Shown: positions 45,006 to 57,339, numbered from the stretch's first letter. The stretch: DNA of 64,000 bases from Parambassis ranga (GCF_900634625.1 NC_041022.1:21839271-21903270); one strand, 5' to 3'. The notes: a model not told the origin generated them from the letters alone. Translations and numbers: made by a program.

Positions 45006-47504
45006 TTAGACAATCAATTTGTATCTGGGATTAATATATAGTGCATTTCCACTGAAAGATGACAGCAAGTCTAGGGGTCTGATGTCTGCTATATCGTTTA
45101 CATTTATCATTTCATACTCATCAGTCCGCTCCACAACATATGAAAATAGATGGTCATCAAAATATTTAACAGTTAAAATTTTGAGAAAAATTAGCACCTC
45201 TTCCTTTTCACAATTGGGAACCATATGTAAAATCTCTCCAAACAGACGCTCCTCTCTTGCATCACAGTTTAAAGCAAGAACACAACCCATTTTATATGTC
45301 TGACCATGCCAACAGATAGAGTGAGCCACATGAATTTTGTTGCAAGTGCCAATATCATACCCATGTTGTTTCAGATTTTCAATTAACAGATTACTTTTTT
45401 CCAAAGATCCAACCATCACTGGAAAGCCGCTTGGTACAGTCATTTTTTTCATCAGTGGATCACTAAATTTCCAATTATACATACTTTGAACTTGATTCTT
45501 GTAAGCCAAAGTCTTAGAAATATTTATGAAATTACACACAACATGAGCATGCCTTTTCAGGGGACCATGCTTACTCTCAAATCTCATACACCATAACTTT
45601 AAAAGTGGGCCAAACTTTATCATCATGCGCCAATAGTGAGTCATAAAATGATGTTTTGGAGTGAGTGGTCTGTCTGGATAAAGAATCTTGAACAAATTAT
45701 GGTGATCTATAACCAACTGCTTTAAAAAGACAGAAAGTCCAATGCTGACAACTGGAGCAAATACTATGCTACAGATTTCTCTGAGGAGAAGGAACAATTT
45801 CCAGTGTTGATCATGTTCATTAACAAAATCTCCAATTAGGAAGGGTAAAAACAGCAAAAGGCACCACATCTGACTGGCTGTTTGTCTTATAGGATTATCT
45901 GAGGTTCTCAAATTAAGAATGACACTTGGTTTGTTTTTTTCATTTGCAAAACCGTAATCAAAGCTTACCAATCTGTCATTAAACTGCTCTAATGTGAAAA
46001 ACTTTTCATTATAGATGAAATGTTTTAACATCAGTTTCACTTCAACCAAGGCAACACCCTCTAAAATGTCATGCATAATGTCAGGACAAGAATTTTCAGT
46101 TACATGAAAGTAATTCAGTGAGTTTAAACAGGAATCCTCTTTTATACCTGTTAAAGATGGATTGTTATGCACAACATGTTCTTTATAGTTTTCTTTGTTA
46201 CGAAATTCCTGGTGATCATCATCAAACACACACTGGGCAGCTTGTTTGTCAGTTAGACAAAAATGGCAAAATCTGTTTGCTGAAAAGCTTTCTAAAAACC
46301 CTCCAAGTGAATGGCAGGCAAGATTATCAGCAGTCAAAAGGCAGACAGTACCATGAAGGAGAGAAATCTGACCCTCAATTTCAACTTTTATCCCATCTGT
46401 TTCAAGACCTTGAATGTCATCCAACAAAGGTGCTAATATTTTGTGAAAGCCATACAGCTCCCTGTCTATGGAATTGAAAAGTAGACAGAGGTGAATGTTT
46501 GCAAGGGAGGAGTTAAATTCCACAGGCAAGTTTCTCAAGCAAAAGTAAACAGCTCCCATTTTATGAACTTTAGTTTTTGACCCCAAGGGATTAGTCGTTT
46601 CCAAATCATCGAAATATAGTTGGATTTGTAGGGCATTGGGATACCTGCTGTATAATTTATGACTTGCAAACTGTGTGCCATCACAATAATCATGCATTTT
46701 ACCATCAACACTTTTGTTCGATTGCTTATAGAGTTTTTGCATCTTTTCACTACCAAAGAGAAACTTTATGGTATCGATAATTGAGATATACTGACAAGTA
46801 TCTGCAGCCAGTACTTGAGTCAATTTTCCATGCTTTCTTGCTGTGTCACCTCTGTATCCTAAGAACATTTCTTTAGGTTTGACAAGGGAGTGTTTTTCAG
46901 AAAAATATTTGCACATTTTATAGGGCGTATCTACCTCTGAAAACATATTTCGTGCATTTTCAAAGTCCTGCATTAAAGATTGGACAGCTTCATCATTTGA
47001 TATATTGTAGCTATTAATCACAGAGGCAGTTTTCTCCTTTAAAGAGTCCAATGTCTTCTCCAGTAGCTCTTTAGTGCACATAATGCTTTTCTGTACATCA
47101 GTTAAGGTGGAATTTGATGAGGAATAGATTTTGGCTACATACGATGCTGCACAGTCACGGTGGTCTGAAACAGGAAGATCCATAGGAGTGTCCAAAACAG
47201 TGTCCAAATTAGATTCAGAAGTATCCATAGCATGGGAGCAAGATGGCACAGAAACATCCTCTGACATACATACATCACTGAAACGGCCTTGATCAAAATC
47301 TTGTGGGTTAGCAACTGAAATGTGTTCCCTATTGAGATGTCTGGTATACGAATTGAAGTTATGGTATGTTCTTTGACAGTGGTTTTGACTACATACAATT
47401 GTATAGTCCTGTCCATCAGAAATTGCATGAACTTGCCTAAGATGTCTGATTAGTGTCCTTACGCTGTTTGAAATTGACTTCTGGCACTTGGGACACGTGT
47501 ACAT
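45006..47504 (-). CDS. CACTA-like transposase with two N-terminal zinc fingers
   Basis: A single open frame of 832 codons. Residues 4-26 (CPKC to HLRQVH) and 38-61 (CSQNHC to HLNREH) form two C2H2 zinc fingers, probably for DNA binding. The core has conserved-looking blocks known from uncharacterised teleost transposon proteins: LYFDDLETTNPLGSK (297-311), LTADNLACHSLGGF (390-403), CPDIMHDILEGV (473-484), LTPKHHFMTHYW (614-625) and WCMRFESKH (638-646). Acidic residues D299/D300, D393, D475/D479 and E643 are catalytic candidates; their roles are inferred. No frameshift or internal stop. The ATG lies six bases after the stop of the companion gene, in the same frame. There is no clear promoter of its own, so it may be expressed from the companion transcript. 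Confidence 0.85.
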   Translation of the reverse strand: MYTCPKCQKSISNSVRTLIRHLRQVHAISDGQDYTIVCSQNHCQRTYHNFNSYTRHLNREHISVANPQDFDQGRFSDVCMSEDVSVPSCSHAMDTSESNLDTVLDTPMDLPVSDHRDCAASYVAKIYSSSNSTLTDVQKSIMCTKELLEKTLDSLKEKTASVINSYNISNDEAVQSLMQDFENARNMFSEVDTPYKMCKYFSEKHSLVKPKEMFLGYRGDTARKHGKLTQVLAADTCQYISIIDTIKFLFGSEKMQKLYKQSNKSVDGKMHDYCDGTQFASHKLYSRYPNALQIQLYFDDLETTNPLGSKTKVHKMGAVYFCLRNLPVEFNSSLANIHLCLLFNSIDRELYGFHKILAPLLDDIQGLETDGIKVEIEGQISLLHGTVCLLTADNLACHSLGGFLESFSANRFCHFCLTDKQAAQCVFDDDHQEFRNKENYKEHVVHNNPSLTGIKEDSCLNSLNYFHVTENSCPDIMHDILEGVALVEVKLMLKHFIYNEKFFTLEQFNDRLVSFDYGFANEKNKPSVILNLRTSDNPIRQTASQMWCLLLFLPFLIGDFVNEHDQHWKLFLLLREICSIVFAPVVSIGLSVFLKQLVIDHHNLFKILYPDRPLTPKHHFMTHYWRMMIKFGPLLKLWCMRFESKHGPLKRHAHVVCNFINISKTLAYKNQVQSMYNWKFSDPLMKKMTVPSGFPVMVGSLEKSNLLIENLKQHGYDIGTCNKIHVAHSICWHGQTYKMGCVLALNCDAREERLFGEILHMVPNCEKEEVLIFLKILTVKYFDDHLFSYVVERTDEYEMINVNDIADIRPLDLLSSFSGNALYINPRYKLIV

Positions 47505-47510
47505 GTTAAC

Positions 47511-50500
47511 TTATACCAATGCCTGAAGCTTGGCAATTAACTCCAAAACCTTTGACCTCTTTGCACCTGAGATTGGCATGTCATAAACATGCTCAAAAAA
47601 AGAATACACTGACTCAAGTTGGACAGGATAGGCTACGTTGCAAACCCACAACATTTTGAACAGCTTGTCCAGGGCGCATGTCAACCCTTCATCTTGAAGT
47701 GGAATGGCGACTTTGTCATTCCTTGCCACAATTATGTACTGAGCTGTTGTACTGGGATGTCCTATACACACAAGCTTGGGCTGGTGGACTCCTGCTGCTC
47801 CGGCTGCGGCTTCTAACGATCCTTGTAGAAGGCTGGGGATACTCGTTCCAGTCTGAGAAAACACAAATGTCAAATTTTATTTTAAAAACATAGTAAAGTA
47901 GTAGTGTGTAAATAATTATTTATTCTGGCAGGTTCATCAAAAAGTGTTATGTCTTGAAAACTAATATGTAATTAGTAATTTATTCACTTATGTATTTATT
48001 TATGAATCCATCCAACCATCAAGCATTTCATGTCACACATTACACCACCAAAGTAGATACTCAGCCAGTTATATTTTGTAATTTATATTCAAATAGTTAA
48101 AAGGTTAAGTTGAACTAAAACATGACTGAATCATGTGATGTTACATTTATATTATGTGTGAACGATGATGACAGAAATAGTCATATTGCAGGACCATAGA
48201 AGAAAAAGACAGTCTTCCTACCGGTTTCACTTCCAAGATGTAGGACAGGGCTGATTTGACACTGCATTTTGTCCATCCTTTGCTCCTCCCTGATGCAGTC
48301 GGAGGTAGATAACGGGTGAGTAACTTTAGGGCTCTGAAACAACGTGACTCTGCAAAGAACAGACAGACATACGGTAATTAGTACTTCCAACTCTGAGATA
48401 AGCTGTCAATCAAACTGCCATAACAGAATAAACAGTGTCCACAAGGCTGTGCTGGGTGAATTCAGACCCAACAGTCAAAAATAATTACAATTTGTTTTTT
48501 GATTTTTTCAATACAGTTCAGCCCCAATGGGGATGTGAATTAAAACACAATTTAATATTGTTTAGTATGGTCATGAAGCCCTAGAATGTGTTTTTTACCG
48601 TGTCTGGATAAAAAGACATGGCCTAGTGCCAACCAAACACAAACAATAGATTGACATTGTATCTGTTATACATGGAGGGTACCTGAACTTACCATCAATC
48701 TCCTCACCAACTGACGGCTCACTAGGGTCATTTTCATTTTCAAGTGTAGCCACTTTCAGGAGTTTCGGAACAATATGCCCTTCCCATTTCCGGAGGAAGA
48801 GGTCTTCCTTGCCCGGAAACATTCTCGCAAACTCTGCATCAATCTGAAGAGTAGCAATTTATACTAGCTTATATTCACAAATACTGATTAACCTTTCCTA
48901 GGCTATGGCAACAGATTGTAATTCTTGAACTAAGGTGGTGTTCCCTTCTCATTTTAAAACGAGATAATCATTAAACCATACATAAATGTATTTATGTCTA
49001 TTTTTTCAGATTCTTAATGTTTATCTACAATACAGTATGCTGAATACTTACCAAATATGGCATGTCTACAAAGCGAGGGTACTCCTGGAGAATCTCTTCT
49101 ACTGTTGGTGACTGGCTTGAGATCCAGAACCTGCGGTTGTTAAAGGTTTTCTGCATGCCCATTTTGATAGATGTGAGGTTCTCAGGAGATGGTCTGATCC
49201 TTTTGGTAGCTGTTATCCAATCCTTGGCGGACTCTTCTTCCCCTTCTGAAATTGCTTGTAATGTTATAGCTACTCCAGAAGCCTCACTGGACTTTCCGCG
49301 TTTGCGATAGCGTCTCTGATCTTCATGAAGGTTTCTCCGCAGGTTCCTCAGTTTCAACTCAATGAATCCACAGTGGGACACTGGATCATAAAAGTGCTCC
49401 TGGAACACATTTAAGCAAAGGAAATAGTTTTTATAAACGGCATTTTCACCATTTTTATGTGAGTATCATGCTATTGCTTTTATTATGAGCTCATTTCAGA
49501 CAATGTTTTCTGTACCTATTATATCAATTGACTAATTTATTGATGTTGAACACTACTAAATTTGTTTGTTCAACTTAATTTCTCCACGGCAATTAATAAA
49601 GTTAATCTTAATCTTAAAAATGTGCAAAAACATACATTCACAAACATTAATATCTCAAAGTGCATTTCATTTTAACTCACTTGATTTTCAGTGCAACTGA
49701 AATATCAAATATCAAGGAAGAAAAAATAAGATGAGGAAAACACAATAAAATTAATACTAATAGCTCTATAATAATAATCTCTATTACCTCAAAAACTGAG
49801 ATACCTAACCTTAACTTATCTTTAACAATAGATTTATAACAAGTCGTACAGTAAGCTTAACTAAATATTGCTATGCAAAATTGTAATCAACTGAATGACA
49901 TTTGTTCACACTTACAAATCCTTCATTCGCCTCTTGTATCTTGATCTTTAATGATGGGAAGATTGTTGTTATGCTTTTAGCCAACATCAGTTTGTCAGCA
50001 TTGGAGGGGTAACTGAAAGCAAAATAGAAGATTTTGAGCCCAGAAAAAAATTTAAAATGCAATAGTGTAATAAAGATTACATCAAATTTTAGTATTATGT
50101 TATGAGATAAGATAAGATAATCCTTTATTATGTTTCATTTTGGAGCACATGTACTATAAAAAATGATGGTCTAGATGAATGATCAATCAACTCACAATCC
50201 CCGTCGCTCAACCAGATCGCTGACACCTGTTCTCACAAGGAGTTTTCTGGATGCCAGAGAGAGCGTTCCAGATTTTTCATATTCGGCAAGTACACTTGGG
50301 GCTTTGTTATTAATTAGCACCACCAGATTGGCTGCATCAAATCTGTGCACGCCATCATTTTCTCCTTGGCATTTCTGTGAAAGCAGATTACAACACACAT
50401 ATTGCATTATACACACCCTCTTCCATATATAATAAAACAACATCTGTAACCAATAGATATTGTAAATACCTCCAGTGGACCACTCTGACAAGCTTCACTA

Positions 50501-52292
50501 GCACTAGGTTCAGTCTTTAAAAGAAATAAATGTCAATGCTAATTGTGAAGATTGTGTGACTGTAAACACTCATTATCATAATGACACGTACCTCCCATTG
50601 ACCGCCTGCACCTTCAGTGTGTGGTTGAGCCTTAAAGAGAAGATGATGTTATTAACTGACCTAGAGGGGCCGAGTTTATAAAGAATGTGCACAGGTTCAG
50701 GTTGGTTTTGTGCCATTTTTGGAAATAGAGTAACAAAGTGTACCTGATTTTGATTTGCCTCCACACATTCAACTTGGGTCCCTTGTGTTGATAGAAAGAT
50801 GTGATATCTATCCAAATCCTTCAGTTCCTCCTCATTCATGTCAACATCAATGTATTCCATGAAATCAGTATTATACTTTAACAACCTGTCAAGCACACAG
50901 CCAGTTTGCTGGGCTAGGCTTTGATCAATGAGATCCTTGGCACTGTTAACATGGAAAATGTTTTTAGCAACTTCTGTCTTATCTTTAAAAGTGGTTACAA
51001 GGACTTTGCTGGGTTGCAGGTTATCCTGTGTGTTCTGGAAGAGGAAGACATAGTTACAATAAGATAATCTGAACTATCAACACAGCATACAGACATAAAA
51101 GAATGATGATGCAACTGGGACACTTTTTTCTATAAAATAAATGTCAGAAACACAAATAAGTATATCAAATTACTTATTTACACAATATTATTACTTGATT
51201 TCTTATTGTCACTATATAAATCAATTTTCAGAAGTGTCTAAAATGTCTAAATGTTTGTCACTGAAATATTTGTGTGGCAAAAGAGCGCTGTTTACTGTGA
51301 GCGTCTGAGAGTAATAACTCTCCTGTTCACCCGGAACGTCTTCGACGTAACTTCCGGGTTAGCGTAACAAAACACAGTAACGCTAATAAGTCAAATAAAC
51401 GTTTCCAGTAAGAAATAAGAGTGTATAATAGGGGTATACAAAACAACGCACATTCCGACTAAGATAACGGTCCGCTATGCCCCATTATTGCATTCAGAGC
51501 CGCTTTTCAGACGTGTCGACGATCCAGCTAGTCAGGGGAGCTACTCCTCGTCTTCAGAAGACATCTTTGATACACTATGTCAGAGCACAAAGGCTCTACA
51601 ATTGGATATTTGAGCCCCTTGTGATATCGCTCGATAGTTTTGATTGGACACTGACCTGCCCATAGAACAGCCCATTTACAACGCACAAGCCTGAAGTGTC
51701 CTCTTTTCGAGGAAAAAAACAGAACGCCTCTAGCCATTACCATTCCTGAGATATGAGCGACTTTGTAAGACATACGCTCTCATGTCTTATACGACATGGT
51801 CGACTCCCCCCCCCCCCACACACCACCGCTCTCCCCAACACCGCGGCGGAGAGAGCTCGCGCTAACAGAAGGGAGATAACCAGACCCAATTCAAAAACGA
51901 AGCGCCGTTAAAAACACACACCACCACCAGTCCCAATTTAATGTTAGCTATCCCCACCGCGGTGTCGGGATTAATCGTTAATATCCACCGGGTTTCATGC
52001 CGTGTTCAAACGAGCGACTATATAAAGTTCAAGTCGAATTTATGTTGTGTAATTTCGTTAATATGGTATAACACCACAACAGAAGTCTGTCTTGTGCTAG
52101 CTAGCTTGAAAGCAGTCCTGCTGAACAAAACGTAAACTGTATCATGAATTCCCTTAAAATGCGATTTAGTTGGTGGATTATTTACATTCCAAATTTACCC
52201 TGACACATTACAGTTGGATGATATATTAAGTTAATATATTAATGAATACTTACCGATTGGTAGTGGTGCAGACCAAGCGAGGCACCCTCCAT
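47511..52292 (-). CDS. Ten-exon companion gene of the CACTA-like element (SAMD3-like)
   Basis: Exons: 52254-52292, 50744-51034, 50592-50630, 50470-50514, 50196-50374, 49916-50012, 49052-49399, 48693-48843, 48222-48349 and 47511-47852. Every border is GT/AG with matching phase, 1659 bases, 552 residues. It starts MEGASLGLHHYQS. Residues about 14-95 look like a small ubiquitin/PB1-like fold (KVLVTTFKDKTEVAKN to DLDRYHIFLS), followed by a low-complexity linker. The middle (SRKLLVRTGVSDLVERR, YPSNADKLMLAKSI, FEHFYDPVSHCGFIELKL) and end (PKLVCIGHPSTTAQYIIVAR) resemble proteins labelled SAMD3-like in fish, many of which are transposon-derived. I do not see a SAM domain. The function is unknown; an accessory DNA-binding role in transposition is a guess. 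The promoter would lie at 52293-52597. Confidence 0.75.
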
Positions 52293-52439
52293 CTTCTCTG
52301 TGGCGCATAGGCCAAATGATTAAAAAAGGATGCCCCCTTCCCGCCTAAACCTGCTACTGCACGGGTTTACCTGGGCTGAAGCACAGGGGTCTTCTAGATT
52401 AACTGTAACTAAAGGTCAAATCAATTTAAAATCCGTCAT

Positions 52440-52597
52440 GTAAAATAACACAGACTGTGTTAAACTGCCCATTATAGTAAGTGTGTTAATAATTTTAGGC
52501 TTCTTAACACTTTTTGTGTTGAAATCAACACAAAAAGTGTTAAACATGTGACAACACATTTTTTGTGTTATTTTTTAACACATCCTTTCTGAGAGTG
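52440..52597. repeat. Right terminal and subterminal repeats of the CACTA-like element
   Basis: It ends TTAACACATCCTTTCTGAGAGTG, complementary to the left end. Inside it carries CACTTTTTGTGTTGAAATCAACACAAAAAGTG, a near-perfect hairpin at about 52508-52540, and further AACACA/TGTGTT units. Confidence 0.75.
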
Positions 52598-52599
52598 TA

Positions 52600-54248
52600 G
52601 CTCAGTCACAGCTACACATATCAAAGCCATGAGCCGTGAGAAATAACATGCTAGGTGGCGCTATTTACATCTCGGCATGGCATATTTACTTCTATTTACT
52701 ATATAGGAACTGTGCAGTGCAACACCTCTAGGCTAGTTCTTTAAAAACGCGAACCTATATTAATTATTTATTTCATACTAACTGAAAGCTAAAGCCTTTA
52801 TTGCCACGTAGGAATTTCGCGGTTGAATTCTGAGGCCATGTAAGAGCTGGCTAAAGATGGCAGTTTTAGCCTAACTTAAATTAGCTTAATCATTAATTGT
52901 TAGCTACGTGAGTAAGATGTTTTGCATTAGAGCTCACATATAGGTGATTAAAACATACTCACCAGGCATACATTATCTGTGGCAATCCGGCTCGTATCCT
53001 GGTATCAAATAATTGTATTTTATCACGCATTGTTTTTTTTTAACTAATATTACAAAGGTGTTAGCAGCAAGCAAACGATTCGTCAGTGCACGCGCTGCGC
53101 CGACTCCATGATGTTTTATTTCCTGTGACATCACAACAGAATCACATAAAATCTGATATTTGAAGCAGTCAGGATGCTTTGATCATGTAAAGTTTGATTT
53201 TTGTGTGTGTTTAAAATAAAAAAGTTTTATTTTTATTAATAAGTTTTCTTTTTACATTTATATTTCTTTTTTTATTTATGGTATAGATCTAATTTATTAA
53301 ACTATCAGTAGGAAATTTGGAAACAAATAACAGGGTGCATCTCAGGTTATAGGTTATATATTTTATTATCATACAAGTATACACTAATCTAGATACAAAA
53401 AATGGAAAATAAGGATAAATAAGAAAATTGTTGGCAACAGCTCCCCCTGCTGGCAGAAATCTTGATCATATCTTGAAGTGTACTTGAAAGAACTGAACCC
53501 TAAACATCTGTGTGTTTGTTTGTCCAACAACACTGCTCATATCAAACATGTACAAAACTGTGAGACACAAAGTGACAGCTTCCTTGGAAACATTACAGTA
53601 CTGTGACACAACAAAGCAGTTATTATAAATGCAGGGAACAAAAACGAGCTCATCATGTACCTGTGGTGTTGGCTTCAAGTGAAGCTGTAGTTTGACACAA
53701 AACTATAAGTTGTCAGGCACAGAGAGGAGCACGAATACAAGGGATTGTTGATTAAACTCCTCCATTTCAGAGCATTCACTGATGAGAAACTGCTGAAACA
53801 CATAGATATGCCAACCTACATTCACACCCAAGAAGTGACAGGAATACTAATGAGGTCATAGTATGAAATGAAGTGTTATAAGTCACACACTTCCTCCTTT
53901 TTAGTGTTTTTATCACAATGAAGCAGCAACAAAACATGTAGGCTACTGTTTTACTCACATAAAGAGACAGGACTTTGACTAAATTAAAAAATAATAACAG
54001 CACTGGCTGATCAAATAAAATAAAACTTCCAATAAACAAGAATTCATAAGTAAAGTTTTATGTTTACTAAAGATAATGAGTGAATCAGGAAGGAAGTGAA
54101 GGTTTGAGGGCAGTCTGCTAACTACAGTCCTCTGAGCTCTCTTGTTCATTAGATGCTGCTCACTTTAAACCCTGGAAGAGTTTTCTTGAAGGCAGCAGCT
54201 AAAACATCCACTTACACAATTAACTGAAAGTAAAGGACGACAACAGCC
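52600..54248. other. Flank of the CACTA-like element and upstream block of Ig5
   Basis: 52600-53430 holds no recognised gene. 53430-54248 is the Ig upstream block collinear with 22218-23073, with about 40 bases missing near 53796 (TGAAACACATAGATATGCC). Confidence 0.5.
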
Positions 54249-57113
54249 ATGTTACTGGCTGAAGCTGGATGTGTGTTCATGGGAATCATCCTGTGCATCT
54301 CAGGTATGAGTTATGTTTTTATATCTTATGTAAAATAAGTAACTCAGAGAACTGAAATGGTTTTAGTGAAATGTAGGAGGAAACATCAGAAATACACAAG
54401 TATGACTTGTAACAATCAGCTTTTAAAATGATATCATGTTCAGATGTTTGCTAACAAAAGCTTCTGTTAAAGGGATGAATGGAGAAGAAAGAACAATCTG
54501 TGCTTTAAAAGGTTCTTCAGTGGATCTGTCCTGCTCAGCTCAACATCCCACAGACAGCATGAAATGGTACACTCGGACCAAAGATTATGTTTGGAGGGAG
54601 TTATCCACCATTACTCATCTAACATACAACATGTCTGAACACTCACACACTCTGACCATCAATGATCTGAGAGAAACTGATGCTAACTACTACTGCTGCT
54701 GTGAGGATGAGAAGACATGGCTCTGCTCTAATACAGCATTTAAGCTCATTGTTTCAGGTAGATTGGCTGTTGATAAATATATCTTTAAGAATCAGTATAT
54801 ACGACACATGACATTTTAAATGTAAACAGCACTTCCTCAGACCTGCAGGTAAAGGTGTTTCCCACCACTGAGGGACAGACAGTAACACTGATGTGCAGCA
54901 CCAGCTGTCCTCTGACTGAAAAGCCTGCAGCCTACATCTGGTACAAGAACAGAGAGTTCCTCTATGAGGACTGGTCTCCCTGGTACCAAGAGCTGGTCAG
55001 CAGTGAGGAAGCAGTCAGATACTCCTGTGCTATCAAAGGCTACGAGGACCTCAGAGCCCCTGAAGTCTCAGTGGGTGAGTAACCAGGGACGTCTCCTCCT
55101 CATGTTACAAATGCTCTGATTAATACACCAATACTGAACCTCTTCTTTGTACTGATTCAGATTCTGTCACAGAGACCTGCTTCACTGTGACCTATGCTGG
55201 AGGGAGGATGTGTTCTTATACCCAGACATCAGTGGATGAGTCCTGCTCCATCACACATCCCACAGGTTAGTTAGTTTGTTTTTATCATTGATCATGACAT
55301 ATGTGTTTTGACATTTTAATCAGATATTTCTTTATATACTGACTTGTTAATTATAACCTAAGTTAAATGTATGTATCATCTTCCAACAGAAGTACAGGTT
55401 CAAAGGATTCCTACATATCAGTCAGTTCAACTGACCTGTAGCACCAGCTGTCCAATGACTGACAGTCAAACTGTCTTTACATGGTGGTCCCACAATACAA
55501 AGTTTGACACACAAGACCGTCAGCATTCAGTTTACATATACTCTGCTGTCAGTTTCTCCTGTGCTGTAAAAGGCCTTGAACATCTGCAGTCTCCTGAAGT
55601 CTGTGACTATGAACCAATCAATGCTCTGACTTACAGAATGACACATGAAAACACACAGAGGGCTGTTAAGAAATATGATGGTCTGAATAATGAGGCATTA
55701 TACTGCATACAAATACAATTAGTGGATTATTAGTGGGACTTTAAATGAATCTGGGATAAAACTTTTGACCACTAGGTGTCACTGAGAGTTTAACATTCTG
55801 TTATAGTATAAACTAAATATCAAAGTAAAACAAACTAAAGTCATAACTGTATGACTACATATTTGTGAACATATGTAAACTGTATGTTTATCATGTTTAT
55901 CAGTAAACTACTGTGTTTTCTGTATTTCAGGTGTGGGTAGGATCTGCTGGAGTGTGAACTATGTCAGGAGGAGAATCTGTGCTCTGCAAGGCTCCTCAGT
56001 CATCATCACTAGTCAATACTCATATCCACACCGACCACTGTCAAAATCATGGTATAGAACAAAAACACGAGGTAGGCAGGACGAGGCTGAGCAGGTGACT
56101 GAGGATGCAGGTCGTGTGGAGTATCATGACAACATGAGAAATCAACACAACCTGACAATCAAGAACCTGACAGAGGCTGACTCAGCAGAATATTCACTCA
56201 CAATTCAGAAATATGACAGAACAAGGAAACTGTCTCATTTTCCTGGAGTCACTTTGGTCGTCACAGGTAACTCAGAGCATTAAATAACTTGTAACAGTGC
56301 TGATGTTACCACAGTGTCTTTGTCCTGCTTTGACTAAACAATGGGACCAAAAATGACCAACTGATCACAGCCTTAGTTTGTTTGTCTCTGGATGCACTTC
56401 ATAACATGAACATCAACACAAAGCCTGTTTGCACTGCAGCAGTAAGAAAGAGACACTGACTGACTCTCACCATGTTTCAGGTGTCAGAGTGCAGCTGCAT
56501 CCTGCAGTGGTGACAGAGGGACAGACAGTCAGACTGACCTGCAGCACCAGCTGTCCTCTGACTGACACAGCCTACATCTGGTACTTCAACAGTCGACCTC
56601 TGAACCTGCCACACAGCCAAAACAAACACCTGCTTCTAGATCCAGTCAGCAGCCAGCATGCAGGAAGATACTACTGTTCAGTCAGAAGCAGCAAAACAAG
56701 CCTCAGCTCCAGTGAGGAGACTCTCACTGTCCGAAGTCTCACAGGACCTTCAGCTGCTGCTGCTGCTGCTGCAGGAGTCTGTGCTGGCCTCCTGGTCATG
56801 ACACCTCTAGTCATCTTCCTTTGGATCAGGTGAGCAACACTCTATTGTAGATCAATCACATGAGTCACATATTGATGTTTACTGTCATCCCTGATTGTGT
56901 TCACTCAGCAGAAAGAGGAGGACTTCAGCTCAGCCTCCTTCAAGTGATGCAGCAGATGGAACAGAGCAGGTAAAGCCCAGAAATGTAAAGGTTCCTGCTG
57001 TACAGTCATACTTTCAGCTTCAAATGACCGTAAATACAAAAACATTGAGACATTTAGAAATCCTGCTGGAGGACATCTTCCTCTGTTCCCCTGCTTCCCT
57101 TCAGCTGCACTGA
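54249..57113 (+). CDS. CD22-like Ig receptor, copy Ig5 (open ectodomain, no ITIM exon)
   Basis: Exons: signal 54249-54303; V 54461-54757; C2 54841-55074; mini-exon 55161-55265; C2 55390-55602; V-like 55931-56266; C2 plus transmembrane 56481-56829; tail 56912-56969. These are 1647 bases without stop, the only Ig copy open throughout. The last exon present in Ig3 (with LHYSRV) is gone: a deletion of about 280 bases joins TAAACTCACTTCAT to TCATTTTTAAAATCC near 57222. If the following intron is retained, the frame runs to a stop at 57111-57113, adding 47 residues with no ITIM (596 residues in all). The donor after the second C2 exon is GTGACT in place of GTGAGT, possibly weaker. The V exon has one extra cysteine codon (YYCCCEDE). 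A membrane receptor with a non-signalling or activating role by partner is possible. Confidence 0.75.
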
Positions 57114-57246
57114 CACAGAAGCACAGTGTGACATTAGTTCTATGACTCCTGTTCAGGCAGTAACATTCTACTTAAACACCGCTCGGAGTCAACAAGTGTC
57201 CAACAGTGTAAACTCACTTCATTCATTTTTAAAATCCAGGCTTACT

Positions 57247-57284
57247 CTGTGTGTGTGAGTGTGTGTGTGTGTGTGGGGGGGGGG
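57247..57284. repeat. TG microsatellite with G run
   Basis: TG repeats followed by about ten Gs, counterpart of 26355-26374. It sits just downstream of the Ig5 deletion junction. Confidence 0.9.
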
Positions 57285-57339
57285 ACTTTCTGTCTTTGCT
57301 TGGATGTGCTGACACATTTCAACACTTTGTTTAACTGGT

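Larger units (their letters stand above)
44479..52597 (-). mobile_element. CACTA-like (EnSpm-type) transposon with two open genes
   Basis: 8119 bases bounded by CACTCTCA at the left and its complement TGAGAGTG at the right. Both ends continue as related subterminal sequence (GATGTGTTAAAAA-type). A TA flanks both sides (44477-44478 and 52598-52599), a possible 2-base target duplication. Both genes read leftward, the transposase-like gene 45006-47504 and the companion gene 47511-52292. The termini beginning CACT, the dense subterminal repeats and the protein type point to the animal CACTA/EnSpm group; the exact family is not certain. It lies between Ig4 and Ig5. No other unit carries it. Intact frames suggest a recent insertion. 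Confidence 0.8.

Noticed and set aside
45019..46477. Plus-strand frames inside the CACTA-like transposase
   Set aside because: Shadows of the 832-codon minus-strand frame.
51477..52135. Plus-strand frames in the first intron of the companion gene
   Set aside because: No conserved motif; they lie in an intron of a well-supported gene model.
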